From Mytilisepta virgata (taxonomy: Eukaryota > Mollusca > Bivalvia > Mytilida > Mytilidae), in contig CM051518.1 in NCBI GenBank assembly GCA_028015205.1, forward strand, positions 36,174,001-36,238,000: a stretch of 64,000 nt of DNA, read 5' to 3'. The notes beneath the pieces were generated by a model that saw only the letters and a list, made by a program, of their open reading frames with translations, was not told the DNA's origin and made no database searches. Of this stretch, positions 47,270 through 58,151 are shown one piece after another (position 1 is the first letter of the stretch; each line of letters opens with the position of its first letter). The translations under genes and the position numbers were made by a program.

Positions 47270-48525
47270 TTTCTCATAATATATTATTTGCTCTTCACGA
47301 ATTTCATATTGATCATCAATTACTTCGCCATTATCTAATATCAAACTAGGGATATTTTTTTCCATATAATTTCTTTTGTCCAAATTACAAAAAGTACTTT
47401 TTGCTTCTTTCTCCCTCAATTTGCCTTTTTGCCTTTGCTCTCATTATTTACCCTTTTATTCTGGACTCTCTGTTGGTTCTAAGTTCTAATTCAATTCTTG
47501 CGATATTTTCAATATTTTGACCTACATTTTCCCCGTTATTTAATACTTTCAATTGATTCAATAATCTGTTTCTTCCCTACAGCGCTCTTTCTTCTTAAAT
47601 GAAGAGTAAGAGATTGTTTTGCCCCTCATCATCATTTTATGAGTTTCCCAAAACAGCTGATCAGATTTTGAAAATTGAATATCTTCCAAGTTGTCACAAT
47701 CAGTCATTTTTTACTGATCAACACAGTCTGCAATACATGTTTTTAGGATAGCAATAAAATCTTTGTCATATAATAAAGCATTGTTAAATTTCCATGTATC
47801 TTTGCCTTTCTCATTGGTATTAAATTGAATAGATAGAGATATAGGTGAATGATCAGATCAATATCGCAAGAAAAAATCATTGACTGAAAATCAGAGGAGA
47901 CAAGCAAATAGTGCAGTCTTGCCTGCTTCTTGTTTGGACCTCTCCAAGAAAACCTTCTTTTTCTGGATATAACTCCCTATACACATCTAATAAATCTAAT
48001 TCTGTCATCATCTCAAGTACTTTTTTCTGAGATTTTTTATTATTTTTGTGAACATAATTTAATGTATCGAGACTATAATTTTGTGGTATGTCCCAATCAC
48101 CACCAATAATAACAGATGTATTCCCAAAATTTTCAATATTTTTTTGAAAATTTTCATAGAAATCAGGTCTATCATCATTAGGGCCATAAATTACTGCAAT
48201 TGTCATTCTCTGTTCAAATTTTTTTTTATATCTAAGATTGCATAATTTCCACCTTGATCCACCTTTTGTCCAAATATTTCAAACGGAGAAGTGCTTTTCA
48301 ATAATAAAGCTACTCCCCTACTACTCGTGGAAGGAGATCCAAACAAAATTTTATATCCCAATTCTGCTTGCCAATATTTTTCAAGTTTTTTTTTCATTGA
48401 ATATCTACTAAGAAACTAATGTCAAAACTCTCTCTACACTTAGTAAAAATATCTCTTATTTTAATGTTATAAGATGACAGGCCTCTACAGTTCATGCATC
48501 CTATTTTTATACTACCCATTTTCAA
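47270..48525 (-). mobile_element. L1/Tx1-like LINE endonuclease fragment
   Basis: On the minus strand, broken frames read MNCRGLSSYNIKIRDIF (~48,495), KYWQAELGYKILFGSPSTSS (48,397 on), then VIYGPNDDRPDFY and IIGGDWDIPQN (48,206-47,877). After further shifts there is KKKER-rich sequence to ~47,270. The GDW(N/D) box and RGVALLL strand are typical of L1-clade endonucleases, Tx1 type. The start lies ~150 bp from the next LINE. Confidence 0.75.
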
Positions 48526-48678
48526 AAGTTCTAAACTTTATTACATGGTTAAAAAATACAGTGTACAATAAAACACTCTGTAAGGGCATTTTGGGCTTGA
48601 GCATGATTAAATAGGAAAAAGTAAATATGACACAGTTTTATTACGAGAAACTCTATACATCCCAAACAACTAACATCA

Positions 48679-49261
48679 ATGATAGTCACAAATCATTTTT
48701 TTTCATTAGAAAATCCTTATATTAATATCTTGTCAGATGAGCAGAGAAAAAATTTAGAAGGAAAGACTGTAAAGTCTGAGTTAAAATCAAAGGATGCTGC
48801 AATAACGTCCCTGCAAACAACTGAAACAGACTCAAAAAGATCTAAAACAGTGTCGCATGGAGTTAAATGATAATGCTCAATACACTAGAAAAAACACAGT
48901 GCGTATATTTGTTCTAGAGCAAACCGATTTCAAAAATGAAGATATATACGTGCTTATCCAAAAGCTCTTCTCGGAAAAACTCAGTTTATCTGATATTGAT
49001 GTTGAAATTGCACATCGAGTTGGACCAGAGAAAAATGCTGATGGCTCGATTAATAAAACAAGAGCAGTGATATGCAAAATGCTCCGGCGAACTGACAAAA
49101 TGAAAGTTATTGCTGCTAGGCGTCAGTTGAAGGGTCAAAAGGTATCCATTAGTGATGAGCTTACCAAAGACAATTTTCAGTTACTGAAGAAATTACAGGA
49201 ACATGAACTGATTGAGCAGGCGTGGTCATTCAACGGTAAATTTTTGCAAAAGACAAAATGA
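48679..49261 (+). pseudogene. LINE ORF1 (coiled coil plus RRM-like, transposase_22-like)
   Basis: The main frame from 48,857 reads RKNTVRIFVLEQ, then DIDVEIAHRVGP, TRAVICKMLRRTDKMKVIAA and KVSISDELTKDNFQLLKKL. This is the RRM and C-terminal domain pattern of L1-type ORF1 RNA-binding proteins. Upstream, an alternative frame (48,679-48,870) and Q-L-K-Q-type heptads suggest a coiled coil broken by a shift near 48,790. Function: nucleic-acid chaperone coating the LINE RNA. It may belong to the LINE downstream; the ~625-bp gap leaves that open. Confidence 0.6.
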
Positions 49262-49886
49262 TGTTATAAAGCAAATTATTGACATTAACCAAGTATCAAC
49301 AATTTTTACTTAACTTGCCAACTCCTTTAATTGTTTAAACCTGCTTGTCATGTATATGTTTTGTAACGATAATTTATTCCTAATCCTCCAAAGTAATATA
49401 TTGTTCGGTGAATTTTAAAGTAACAGGTGATGAGATGGTGAACTATACTTTTCTCGATATTTCTTTGTAAAATAATTTGCACAATAATGAACTGCTTTAG
49501 CCTCAATTTTGTATAAGTATTTGTTATCCACTTTCCCATTGATTGTTTATTTACAATATGCACGTTTCTACAGTTGCTGTACTAATATATATAGATGCAT
49601 TTGTCATGTTTGTATTCACCTTTTGTACTTACTATATGGTTTTTTGTATATATTTTCGATATGGAATATTCTGCCTTCAAACAGTATGGTCTTAACCATC
49701 TCGCAACTTATGATTTGCACAAAAATGATATGGGTTGATCAGTTCAGGGCGTGTATCGGTCGCTTTGATAGTCTTGTTAAGTGTACACAATTCTTCTGTT
49801 CTACCGGGCAATTTGCTTTTAACTGAAATTTTCGGTCTCTCAGTATACTACTATAGTTTATTTTGTAGTAAATACATAAGATTGCT

Positions 49887-50785
49887 ATGATGTTATTTTT
49901 ATTATTGGTTACCTCTGGGTCTATTCATCCCAATCCAGGACCGACCGTAGATTTGTGCGTTTGTCACATTAATGCTCGGAGTTTGTATGCATTTGATAAT
50001 AATTTGAATTCGAATCGTTCAAAATTAGACGAGATTGAGTCCGTACTGCGTAACTATTACCAATATATTATATGCATACGTGAAACCTGGCTAAAGTCTA
50101 GTATATCGAATGATGATATAAAACTTCCTAAATATACTGTGTATCGCAAAGACCGGTCGGACGACTCGGATTATGGTGGGGTTGCAATCTATGTGGCGGA
50201 CCATCTTCTAGCCGAGCATCGCACGGAGTTTGAAATACTAGGTTTAGAGTATTTGGGTATTGAAGTCAGGAACTGTAACAAGTCGATTTTAGTCGGTGTA
50301 TGCTATAGACCACCGTCAAATCTTTCAAATATGCGAAAAACTTTTGAGAATTTTAAACGCGTTATTGAAAATATGAAATCGTTTGGTTCCGACTTCATGG
50401 TTATTACGGGTGACTTTAATGATAGGTGTGTATCTTGGCTGGATAATCATCGAAATAGTGAGCTCGGTGTTAATCTACTTAATTTGTCCTCTATCTATAA
50501 CTTGACACAACTGGTTAATGAACCGACTAGATATACGGATGACTGCGCGTCCCTGCTAGATCTAATATTTACCGATTGTGATAGATTTGTTACGGATCAC
50601 GGAGTTAAACCACAGTTACTCAACCTTGACCACTGTACTATTTATTTTAAGTTTAATTTCAGGGTGAATAGACCTCATGCATTCACGCGACGAGTTTGGG
50701 ATTATAATGCAACTGATTTTTTTTAGCTTAAATACTGCCCTTAGCAACGCACCGTTTGACATTGCATATGGCTTGCCCCGAGCTC
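49887..50785 (+). pseudogene. LINE ORF2 endonuclease domain, cut by insertion
   Basis: Starts MMLFLLLVTSGSIHPNPGPT, the usual N-terminal signature of CR1/Jockey-type ORF2. Endonuclease motifs are in order: HINARSL, ICIRETWL (catalytic Glu), YGGVAIYV, MVITGDFNDR, LLDLIFTD and LLNLDHC. The frame stops at 50,726 in a T-run. A one-base shift lets LNTALSNAPFDIAY continue to ~50,785, where LINE similarity ends at the insertion. The enzyme nicks target DNA for target-primed reverse transcription. Confidence 0.8.
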
Positions 50786-51673
50786 TTAATTTCATAGTAT
50801 ATACCTTTCCATACACTATCCAATTTAGCACATATTCACAACTCGAGTGATTGTTAAATTGGTGTAATTAATGGTCAGTAAAAAGTAATCATCTAACAAG
50901 GTAAGTGTGACTAGATTTTAGTAAATTTAAGAGAGTTGTTTTGTTTTTGTAAACATCTACTCAGTATTAATATCGCAGCTCCGTGTCATTTCAATTTGGA
51001 TCATGATGAATAACACCGATTTGCCAGATTTTGAGTTGTTGAATACTAGTAGTACAGATACAGATTGGGAATTAAGTATAAATCTTTCTTTTCTTCAATT
51101 ATGTTAATTTATCAAACTATAGATGCATACGGTTACTGCGATCAATGATTCAAATTCTTTTGTATGTTTAAGCAAGGAATTTGCCTTTTTACGCTATAGT
51201 ATTTTATTTCCATATATTAATGACAACTCATGATTCTTAGCTTCATTGTACATATTGAATTGATGACCGCAAGTATAAGATTACATTGTATTGTAATAAG
51301 GAATTACATCTCCCTTTTTTTATACATTTAGATTAAAATTAATATTTTCATAACTAATATTTCAGCATAGTGACACTATTGACATTTTATGTGTCCTTTT
51401 AATTCATCAAAAAATAAAAAGATATCGAAAATATATCCTTAAATATTCCCCCAAAAGATGAAATGTGAGACATTGAATTCCTTCCAAAATGCCCACGGCT
51501 GTTAATGTTCTACAAACAATTCCTTAATTACAACACAATATAATCTGGCTATCGTGGTCATTCATGCATAGTTACTTAGTACACGGAAAAACTATGTACT
51601 ATGAAACTTAGAAGACAAATTCAAGCAATATGATTGGACGAGAAGTTGTTAATATGTCCTAAATAGATGACAT
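50786..51673. other. Unassigned block between LINE and Ngaro-type element
   Basis: No LINE continuation and no match to the Ngaro-type repeats. It holds a small possible first exon (ATG ~51,004; MMNNTDLPDFELLNTSSTDT, then a gtataaat donor-like end near 51,075). It may be the remnant of another insertion. Confidence 0.4.
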
Positions 51674-51674
51674 T

Positions 51675-51899
51675 ATGTTCTTATTCGACAATCTCAACCG
51701 AACATAAAACATTTATCAAATAAAACAAACACTTGTTTCTAGGCATGGCTCTGCCACAAGTGCAGTGCAGTTTTATTTTATTATAATAAAATATACTCTG
51801 GTGCCACCATAGAGGTCCACCAATCTACAAAAGAAAAACCAATATAAGTACAAGAATTCATAAATTTATACAACCACAGGGTGGGAGGGGGGGTACACT
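51675..51899 (-). repeat. Split direct repeat B2
   Basis: First 95 bp almost identical to B1 (52,179-52,274). The rest is diverged but still shows aattcataaattta-like similarity. Its outer edge is the 3' terminus of the element. Confidence 0.75.
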
Positions 51900-52178
51900 T
51901 ATCGAAAACTGAACTGCACTGTACTGAAAGTGGAGAGTCGAATGACCAATACCCCTTCTTAACTTGAAAACGAAAATGTTTCCCGCTTAATTATTAGCTC
52001 GTGCTAAACGTGCTATTTATCAAATCCTAGCCACCTGTCGAACCATTTAAATTACATCCAATTATAGTTAAAATCGTAATAGTCATAATAAAGAGTACAC
52101 ACGTGTGTAACTGTTTATAAACATATACACGTGGACCTGACAAAAACAGCTGATTGCTCAACTTTGATAAATGCATTT
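51900..52178 (-). repeat. Split direct repeat A2
   Basis: Runs from tatcgaaaactgaactgcac to gataaatgcattt, 279 bp, a few substitutions from A1. Confidence 0.9.
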
Positions 52179-52350
52179 ATGTTCTTATTCGACAATCTCA
52201 ACCGAACATAAAACATTTATCAAATAAAAACAAACACTTGTTTCTAGGCATGGCTCTGCCACATGTGCAGTGCATTTCGAACAAACAAAGAAAGGGAAAA
52301 TTAAAACAGAAAAACATATCATAAGTACTTAAATTCCTAAATTTTACGTC
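52179..52350 (-). repeat. Split direct repeat B1
   Basis: Abuts A2 directly. Shares caaccgaacataaaacattt and tctaggcatggctctgccac with B2. Confidence 0.75.
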
Positions 52351-52587
52351 ACGGATAACCGTTTTTCTAAATCTTAACATCCATCTTTAGCCTTTTCTGA
52401 TTTCCAGCGCCCGTGTTTTTTGAATAAACGATCTTCAACGTTACTTGCTGCTACTGCGGTAGCACCACCGGAACGCAGACTATGTAAGCCGAAAAGTTTT
52501 TTATCTAGACCTAATGAACCTAAAGCATCTAAAAGTATTTCCCTGGCTGTTGTATACGATAAGTTTCCGCGTCTAAGTTTGTATGTA

Positions 52588-54129
52588 CACTGAACCGCAA
52601 AAGAAACGTCGCACAAAATGACATGTTCACATACATTTATTTCAAAGTGACATTTATATATTTTAAATTAATTTTTACAAAATTTAATGAATGATTTACA
52701 GTCTTTTGGTTACAATGTTCACAAAAACGTCACAATTGTCGCAACGTCACATGTTTTCAATGCTGTGCTCCCACGTCCGTTAATAACGTGTATATCCTCC
52801 ACCGGCACCAATTACTGCGGCACATCTTCGGTACATGGAGTTGATGAGCCGATTAATAAACGCCATCGGAATACGTGCCCATACTCTCTGAAACGCTTGT
52901 GAAAGTTCAGCTGCAGTTGTCGGACTTGGCTGCTCATTATTCAACCGTCTTTGAACTTCGTCCCATAAATGTTCAATAGGGTTTAAATCTGGACTCAAAG
53001 CCGGCCAATCCATAACATTAATGTTATTCTGCTGTAGGAAGTCTCTTGTGGCTCTTGCGGTATGCGCACGTGCATTATCCTGTTGGAAAGTCTTGTTTTG
53101 ATGACGTGCGAAATGGGGCTGAACATGGGGTGTCAAGACTTGGTCGATGTAACGGGCAGCTGTTACGCCATTTCCTCTGCCTGGGCCAAGGTTCTGAAAG
53201 ATGACTGGACCAAGTTTAACGTTAAGGCCGATTCCACCCCATACCATGATGCTAGGTCCTCCCCACGCGTCTGTTTCCAGAATGCAGCTGTCTTCGTAAC
53301 GTTCGCCGCGTCTTCTCCACACTCTGGTTCTGCCATCGGCTGTTGAAATGCAGTAACGGCTTTCGTCAGAGAAGATGATGTTACGCCATTGTCGATTTCG
53401 CCAATTCTGTCGCTGAGTGGCCCACAGAAGACGAGCTTGACGGTGTCGAGGAGTAAGAATAGGTCCTCTTGCTGGACGGCGACATCTCATGTTTCTAGCA
53501 GCTAATCGCCGACGAACCGTATCATCACTTATGGGTCGTCCATGTGTTCCAACAGTGTTTCTGGCAGTTTCGGCAGCTGGGGTGAACCGATTCATCAAAT
53601 GGTGACGAACAATGCCTCTATTCTGTCTAGGGGTAGTGACTTGGGGTCTACCACTCCGTGGACGGTCATTTGTGCTGTTTGTTGCATTGTACCGTGTCCG
53701 TAGACGTTCAATTGTTCGAACAGCACAGTTGAAGTCGTTGGCAATAACTCTGGCAGATTGCCCAGCATCCAATCGACCAATGGCCTGTTCTCTCTGTTGT
53801 GGAGTCAGACGTGGCATAGCTTCTGTGTCAACACTGATACTAACACTCTTTAATTTTCTCTGGCCTTTTATACCCATAAAGGAGCATGAATTTCACGAAC
53901 ATTTAAGATTTAAGAAAAATTACCGCCAAGTGTGTCCCACGAGCGGTTTTAGGTACGGTCGCTCTACGATATCAACTGAAAATTATTCAACCGAAAATTT
54001 AATTCACAGGTAATTTAATCTTACCTGGTGATGTAATCGTAATACTGATTATATAAAAATCATTAATTAATATTTATTTTGAATTTTGCTAACATTTTGA
54101 AAAAGCGACGTCTCTTTTGCGGTTCAGTA
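52588..54129 (-). mobile_element. Tc1 transposon, apparently complete
   Basis: Inverted ends (c/t)actgaaccgcaaaaga.acgtcgc lie at 52,588 and 54,129. They are flanked by TA on both sides (52,586-52,587; 54,130-54,131), as for Tc1/mariner insertion. 1.54 kb with an intact transposase. Confidence 0.9.
52780..53877 (-). CDS. Tc1 transposase (DD34E), intact
   Basis: 365 codons with no stop. The family start is more likely the internal Met of MPRLTPQQREQAIG (residue 21), giving ~345 residues, the usual length. Paired-like helix-turn-helix DNA-binding region at ~residues 20-120 with a GRPR-like hinge (RPRSGRP). Catalytic residues: D in IIFSDESRY, D in FQQDNARAH, E in DLNPIEHLWDE, with 34 residues between the second Asp and Glu. 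It would bind the TIRs and cut and paste at TA. The intact frame suggests a recent insertion into the Ngaro-type recombinase gene. Confidence 0.92.
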   Translation of the reverse strand: MGIKGQRKLKSVSISVDTEAMPRLTPQQREQAIGRLDAGQSARVIANDFNCAVRTIERLRTRYNATNSTNDRPRSGRPQVTTPRQNRGIVRHHLMNRFTPAAETARNTVGTHGRPISDDTVRRRLAARNMRCRRPARGPILTPRHRQARLLWATQRQNWRNRQWRNIIFSDESRYCISTADGRTRVWRRRGERYEDSCILETDAWGGPSIMVWGGIGLNVKLGPVIFQNLGPGRGNGVTAARYIDQVLTPHVQPHFARHQNKTFQQDNARAHTARATRDFLQQNNINVMDWPALSPDLNPIEHLWDEVQRRLNNEQPSPTTAAELSQAFQRVWARIPMAFINRLINSMYRRCAAVIGAGGGYTRY

Positions 54130-55059
54130 TATTTACAGATTTACAAAAACTTAACGGACGAAAAATGATTTCATTACTCGCTGGAGTAATGTTAGCCATA
54201 ACCAAATATCTTTCTAACATATTGACCGGACACGTTAGATTGTTGGTTTTAGATATAACTACTTCTCTACCTTCCCTGTAAACATCAGTTTTGCTAGCTC
54301 CTAGAAATAATTTTACGTAAGAATCATGAAAAGTAATGATTTCTTTTAAGATTGGCTAATTCTGAATATCTCAAGAAACCTGCATAAGCTAACAAACACA
54401 TACAAACTAATCTTATATCTTTAAGATTTGCAGAATCTGCGCCAAATTTAATAACTAATTTGTACAATATTAGTGGTGTAATAGGTTCCTTCTTAACTAT
54501 ACTATGACCAACAGATCTCAAAGATCCCTCTTTCACAGTAATAACCAAATCCGACTCACAAGGATTAATTACACCAGCTAATTTGTGTGCCCAGCTAATG
54601 GCATAGAAAGCTTCATTCAAGCTGCTAGTACTTTTCCCCATATTAGTTAAATAAATTAAATAGGAAGCAACACATACATCGGAGGCTGGAAGAGTCTCCA
54701 TTATATTCTTACTATTACACCATCTACAAAAAGTATTAAATGCATACCTGTAATGACGTTGCGTACTTTTAGCACGAGAATTTAAACAAAACTCTGGTAT
54801 CTGGTTTATGTACTCCCCTAACTCGGAACCTAAATGTTGCTGTGGCATGTCCTTCCATCTACCAATTCTGAAGACAGCTGAAAAATGTATTATAAAATAT
54901 ATACATAAGCATCATATAAAATATACATATAAATGTAAAATACAATATGACCGTGTCAACTACAATATCCTAATGGATACTAGGACCTTGTCAAAACTAC
55001 AATTAAAAACATCGTACGCCTCGTCGCTGCAATATCTTACGATATCAGGACCTTGTGTC

Positions 55060-55970
55060 TTAACTTGCATCTAAGCGTACAGCTAAAACAGTCGAAACAA
55101 ACTTCTCAGTGCCAAAAATGCACGCAGGGCTACTCCCCTTGATGTAAATTCTACCAGCATCTTTGAACTCTAAGACATCTTGAACATAACTCAAATCACA
55201 GTTAAAAATAAATGGCCAAAAAGGAGCCGATACCCATCTTGGCACTATCAAGCAGCCTTTTGCTTTGCATGATACTAAATGTTTAATAGTCTGAATAACT
55301 AAATAAATAGGTGGCACAAGCCAATTGTTATCTCCCGACCAATCTTGCGAAAAAGAATCAACTGCTTCAGCAGAAGGATTCCAAAAAGGGGAATTAAATC
55401 TCACAACCTTTTTATTTAATTCACTTGCAAATCTATCGCAAGAAAATGGACCCCACAAATTATTAATGAAAACAAAGAATTCATCTGATATCTGCCAATC
55501 TTCGTGATCTATCATTTTAGAAATGTAATCTGCTCTCGTGTTCTGTAAACGTGGAATCCACTGTAAATCCATCGACAATTGGTTTTCTTTACATATATTA
55601 AAAATTGAAAGAGCTAACTCTTGTAGGTCTTTTTTCATACTTCCTGCTTGAACAATACGAATGCAATTCTGATTATCCGTGAACCATTTCAATTTCTTAC
55701 CTGTCAAAACCGAGCTAAAAGACGTTAAACCTAACTCAATAGCTCTCAATTCCGTCCAGGTAGACCTCTTACCTTTTTCCTCAGAATTCCACATTTTATG
55801 GAAAATCTTGTTTCCCACTTCTACAGTGTAAGCTCCTCACGCAATTCCACTAGCATCTGAGTAAATTAATGTTTGGGACGGAGAATATGGAGCTAAAAAT
55901 TTAGAATTCAATGCACGTACATTACTTACCCAGAAATTGAGTTCTCTCTGCACTTCAACTGGGAAAGAAA
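55060..55970 (-). pseudogene. RNase H and downstream region of Ngaro-type pol
   Basis: Reading on from the RT through a break at ~55,971, the frame has IYSDASGIA followed by an in-frame TGA at 55,837-55,839. The open part is 55,818-55,060: TWTELRAIELGL, WFTDNQNCIRIVQ, RLQNTRADYISK. These are the catalytic D, E, D and D blocks of RNase H. The rest (LWGPFSCDRFAS, FNSPFWNPSAEAVDSF) is typical of DIRS-group pol. Degrades RNA in hybrids during reverse transcription. Confidence 0.75.
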
Positions 55971-57410
55971 TCAATAAAATTCTGTCCCAGTAGATGTAGA
56001 TCTTTGTTCAATACACATATAACAGTAACGGGTCATTAACCTTGTTAAATGTTCAAACACAGGTGATAAAGACATAATCTTACCTGTAGCCTGAGCCAAC
56101 TGTCTAGCCGAAATACGGGGGAAAATATCAAAAATAGAATTGATAGAATTTAACAGATCACTGATCCGTCTCTCGGGTATCGAAATTGAAAAGAACATGG
56201 AATTCCATAAAATTCCTAACCATTCAAGCTCTTGTTTAGGGTCAAAAACAGACTTTTCTACATTTATCAAAAAACCAGCTTCAGTCAAAGATTTTTGTAC
56301 AAAATTAGCTTGTTTTTCGCAAATATCAAAAGACTGGGCCATACCAAACCCATCATCTAAATAAAGAACTATTTCAATCGCATTTTTCCGCCAATATTTG
56401 ACCAAAACTCTAAGACATTTCGTAAAAATATACGGACTTGAAGAAAGCCCGAACACTAAAACTGAAAAGCAATAGAATTTTTTATCCCATTGGAACCCTA
56501 AAAAGGTATGTTGAGCAGGGCAAATATCAAAATGATGGTAACCCGACTTGAGGTCAAACTTATACAGAAAAGAACCTTTATTAAACATTTGCATTGCTGT
56601 CCGCCAATCTTCAAATTTGAATCTATCTTTTTTGACAAATTTATTCACAACGGACAGATCTAAAATCAAACGTTTTTTGCCAGATTTATTAGTAGCAACG
56701 GAAAGTGGATTAACTATAAAAGGCTTAAATGGTACTTCGTAAGCACATCCAGAATCTACTAAATCGGCTACTGCTTGATTGACAAAATCCGCGTTTGAAA
56801 AAGCAGACTTATTATTATTGAAAAACATGGAAGGTGGTAGGGTCAAAAAAGGTATTACATAACCATCTTTGATTGTTTTTAAAACAGTCTTATTAGCACC
56901 AATCTTAACCCAAAAATCATAATTCTTTGCTAATCTACCTTTGACACCTTTATAATTTTGTGAAAATTCCATTTTTTCAAAATAATGAACTTGTGATAAA
57001 AACACAGCCAATTTTTCCGAGTCATCATATTTCAAGCTAGAAAAGTCTAAATACTTATCTTTCAAAGAAACTGCATCACTACTTTCCTGTGGCATTGGGC
57101 TGATTGTTGGTGGATCCGACAGCGTTGGAGTTCTTGCTGAAGAGGAGGGGGCACGTCCGCTTCCAATGTCCATACTGGTGACATTCATGGCATAGGTCGT
57201 ACGGGCCCGGCTCACGCCGAGCGGTGCTGTTACGAAAGGGCTGACGCAAGTTGACATAAGTAGGAGCAGTGTTAATGGAACCGGCTGCAGCGGGAGCTGT
57301 AGATCTCTGATACGGTTGCAGACGGTTTTTCTTGTCCTTTGCGATACGAATAGCTCTAGACTCGGCCTGTCGGATCTTTTTCTCATCTTCCTCGTTGTCC
57401 GCGATATCAC
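55971..57410 (-). pseudogene. Reverse transcriptase of Ngaro-type element
   Basis: The first ~105 codons overlap the Gag-like frame and are probably not translated as written. RT starts near PQESSDAVSLKDKY. Motifs: KKRLILDLSVVNKFV, FLYKFDLKSGYHHFDI (motif A), FGLSSSPYIFTKCL (motif B), IVLYLDDGFG (YLDD, motif C), ELEWLGILWN. The domain is complete up to the stop at 55,971, where the frame breaks before RNase H. Expression presumably by frameshift or a bicistronic RNA. Confidence 0.85.
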
Positions 57411-57873
57411 TGGCTTCGTATTCTTTAACTGTTGCCCAGCCTGCGGATGAAGTGTCAGCGATCCTAATGTGTTTATTACGCTCCTTTAGCTTCCCAAGGA
57501 GATCACGGACCATACTAACGGCAGGAGAATTAGCGGAAACCAGGTGCATATAAATCTTGTTAAGGCCGTCAGCAATATCCTCATTGAAACGGTACTGAAT
57601 ACGATTTCCCTCTGATTTAAATTTGATCCACGCCTCATCCCTGAATTTCTTTGTAATATTGTCTTGCTCGGAAAGTATATCTGACTTTAGCGAAGAAAGT
57701 TTATTGTCAAAATAATTTCTGAAGAATTCAAAATTATCAAAGAACTGATCTCGCTGTTGACTGACCTGAGGTGTGGAAGCGTTAATCCTAGAGCTATTAT
57801 TCTCCCTGGTATTCGACGATTGAGTTTCCTGCAATAAGGCGTCCTCGTTTAAGTCGAGATTGTTATCACACAT
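57079..57873 (-). CDS. Gag-like ORF with zinc knuckle
   Basis: 264 codons, starts inside the end of repeat A1. N-terminal Asn/Ser/Gln-rich region, a central helical part (FEFFRNYFDNKLSSLKSDI), then a basic stretch and a CCHC knuckle (CHECHQYGHWKRTCP) near residues 228-242. Such proteins package element RNA. The frame is intact. Confidence 0.8.
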   Translation of the reverse strand: MCDNNLDLNEDALLQETQSSNTRENNSSRINASTPQVSQQRDQFFDNFEFFRNYFDNKLSSLKSDILSEQDNITKKFRDEAWIKFKSEGNRIQYRFNEDIADGLNKIYMHLVSANSPAVSMVRDLLGKLKERNKHIRIADTSSAGWATVKEYEASDIADNEEDEKKIRQAESRAIRIAKDKKNRLQPYQRSTAPAAAGSINTAPTYVNLRQPFRNSTARREPGPYDLCHECHQYGHWKRTCPLLFSKNSNAVGSTNNQPNATGK

Positions 57874-58151
57874 ATCGAAAACTGAACTGCACTGTACTGA
57901 AAGTGGAGAGTCGAATGACCCATATCCCTTCTTAACTTGAAAACGAAAATGTTTCCCGCTTAATTATTAGCTCGTGCTAAACGTGCTATTTATCAAATCC
58001 TAGCCACCTATCGAACCATTTAAATTACATCCAATCATAGTTAAAATCGTAATAGTCATAATAAAGAGTACACACGTGTGTAACTGTTTATAAACGTATA
58101 CACGTGGACCTGACAAAAACAGCTGATTGCTCAACTTTGATAAATGCATTT
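57873..58151 (-). repeat. Split direct repeat A1
   Basis: 279 bp matching A2. Its outer edge (58,151) abuts LINE ORF2 sequence that resumes at VSYTNSLIITTC. The LINE-frame ORF from 58,104 begins inside A1, so its first ~15 residues are not LINE. Confidence 0.85.

Larger units (their letters stand above)
52374..54848 (-). pseudogene. Tyrosine recombinase gene split by Tc1
   Basis: The N-terminal core-binding part (54,848-54,324) reads STQRHYRYAFNTFCRWCN, then the catalytic domain start with the first Arg in AYAGFLRYSELANL. After a frame break it continues to ~54,132, is interrupted by Tc1 (52,588-54,129), and resumes with GLHSLRSGGATAVAA (H-x-x-R) and KKHGRWKSEKAKDGC. The nucleophile position, normally Tyr after KDG, appears to be Cys followed by a stop. 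The gene is therefore disabled three ways. In the family the enzyme inserts circular DNA intermediates. Confidence 0.75.
51675..58151 (-). mobile_element. Ngaro/PAT-type tyrosine-recombinase retrotransposon
   Basis: Minus-strand order: Gag-like ORF, RT, RNase H, tyrosine recombinase. Direct repeats follow the split pattern A1-ORFs-B1-A2-B2: A1 57,873-58,151 and A2 51,900-52,178 are both 279 bp and nearly identical. B1 starts at 52,179 and B2 at 51,675 with the same atgttcttattcgacaatct. No integrase or inverted LTRs, as expected for DIRS-group elements that integrate by recombinase. It is defective and carries a Tc1 insertion. Confidence 0.85.

Noticed and set aside
53062..54013. Plus-strand ORFs opposite the Tc1 transposase
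   Set aside because: Shadows of an intact, well-conserved transposase on the minus strand.
55325..57553. Plus-strand ORFs opposite the Ngaro-type genes
   Set aside because: Shadows of the RT, RNase H and Gag-like frames.
58104..58151. LINE ORF start at ATG 58,104
   Set aside because: This part is the end of Ngaro-type repeat A1, also present at 52,131-52,178; LINE sequence begins after 58,151.
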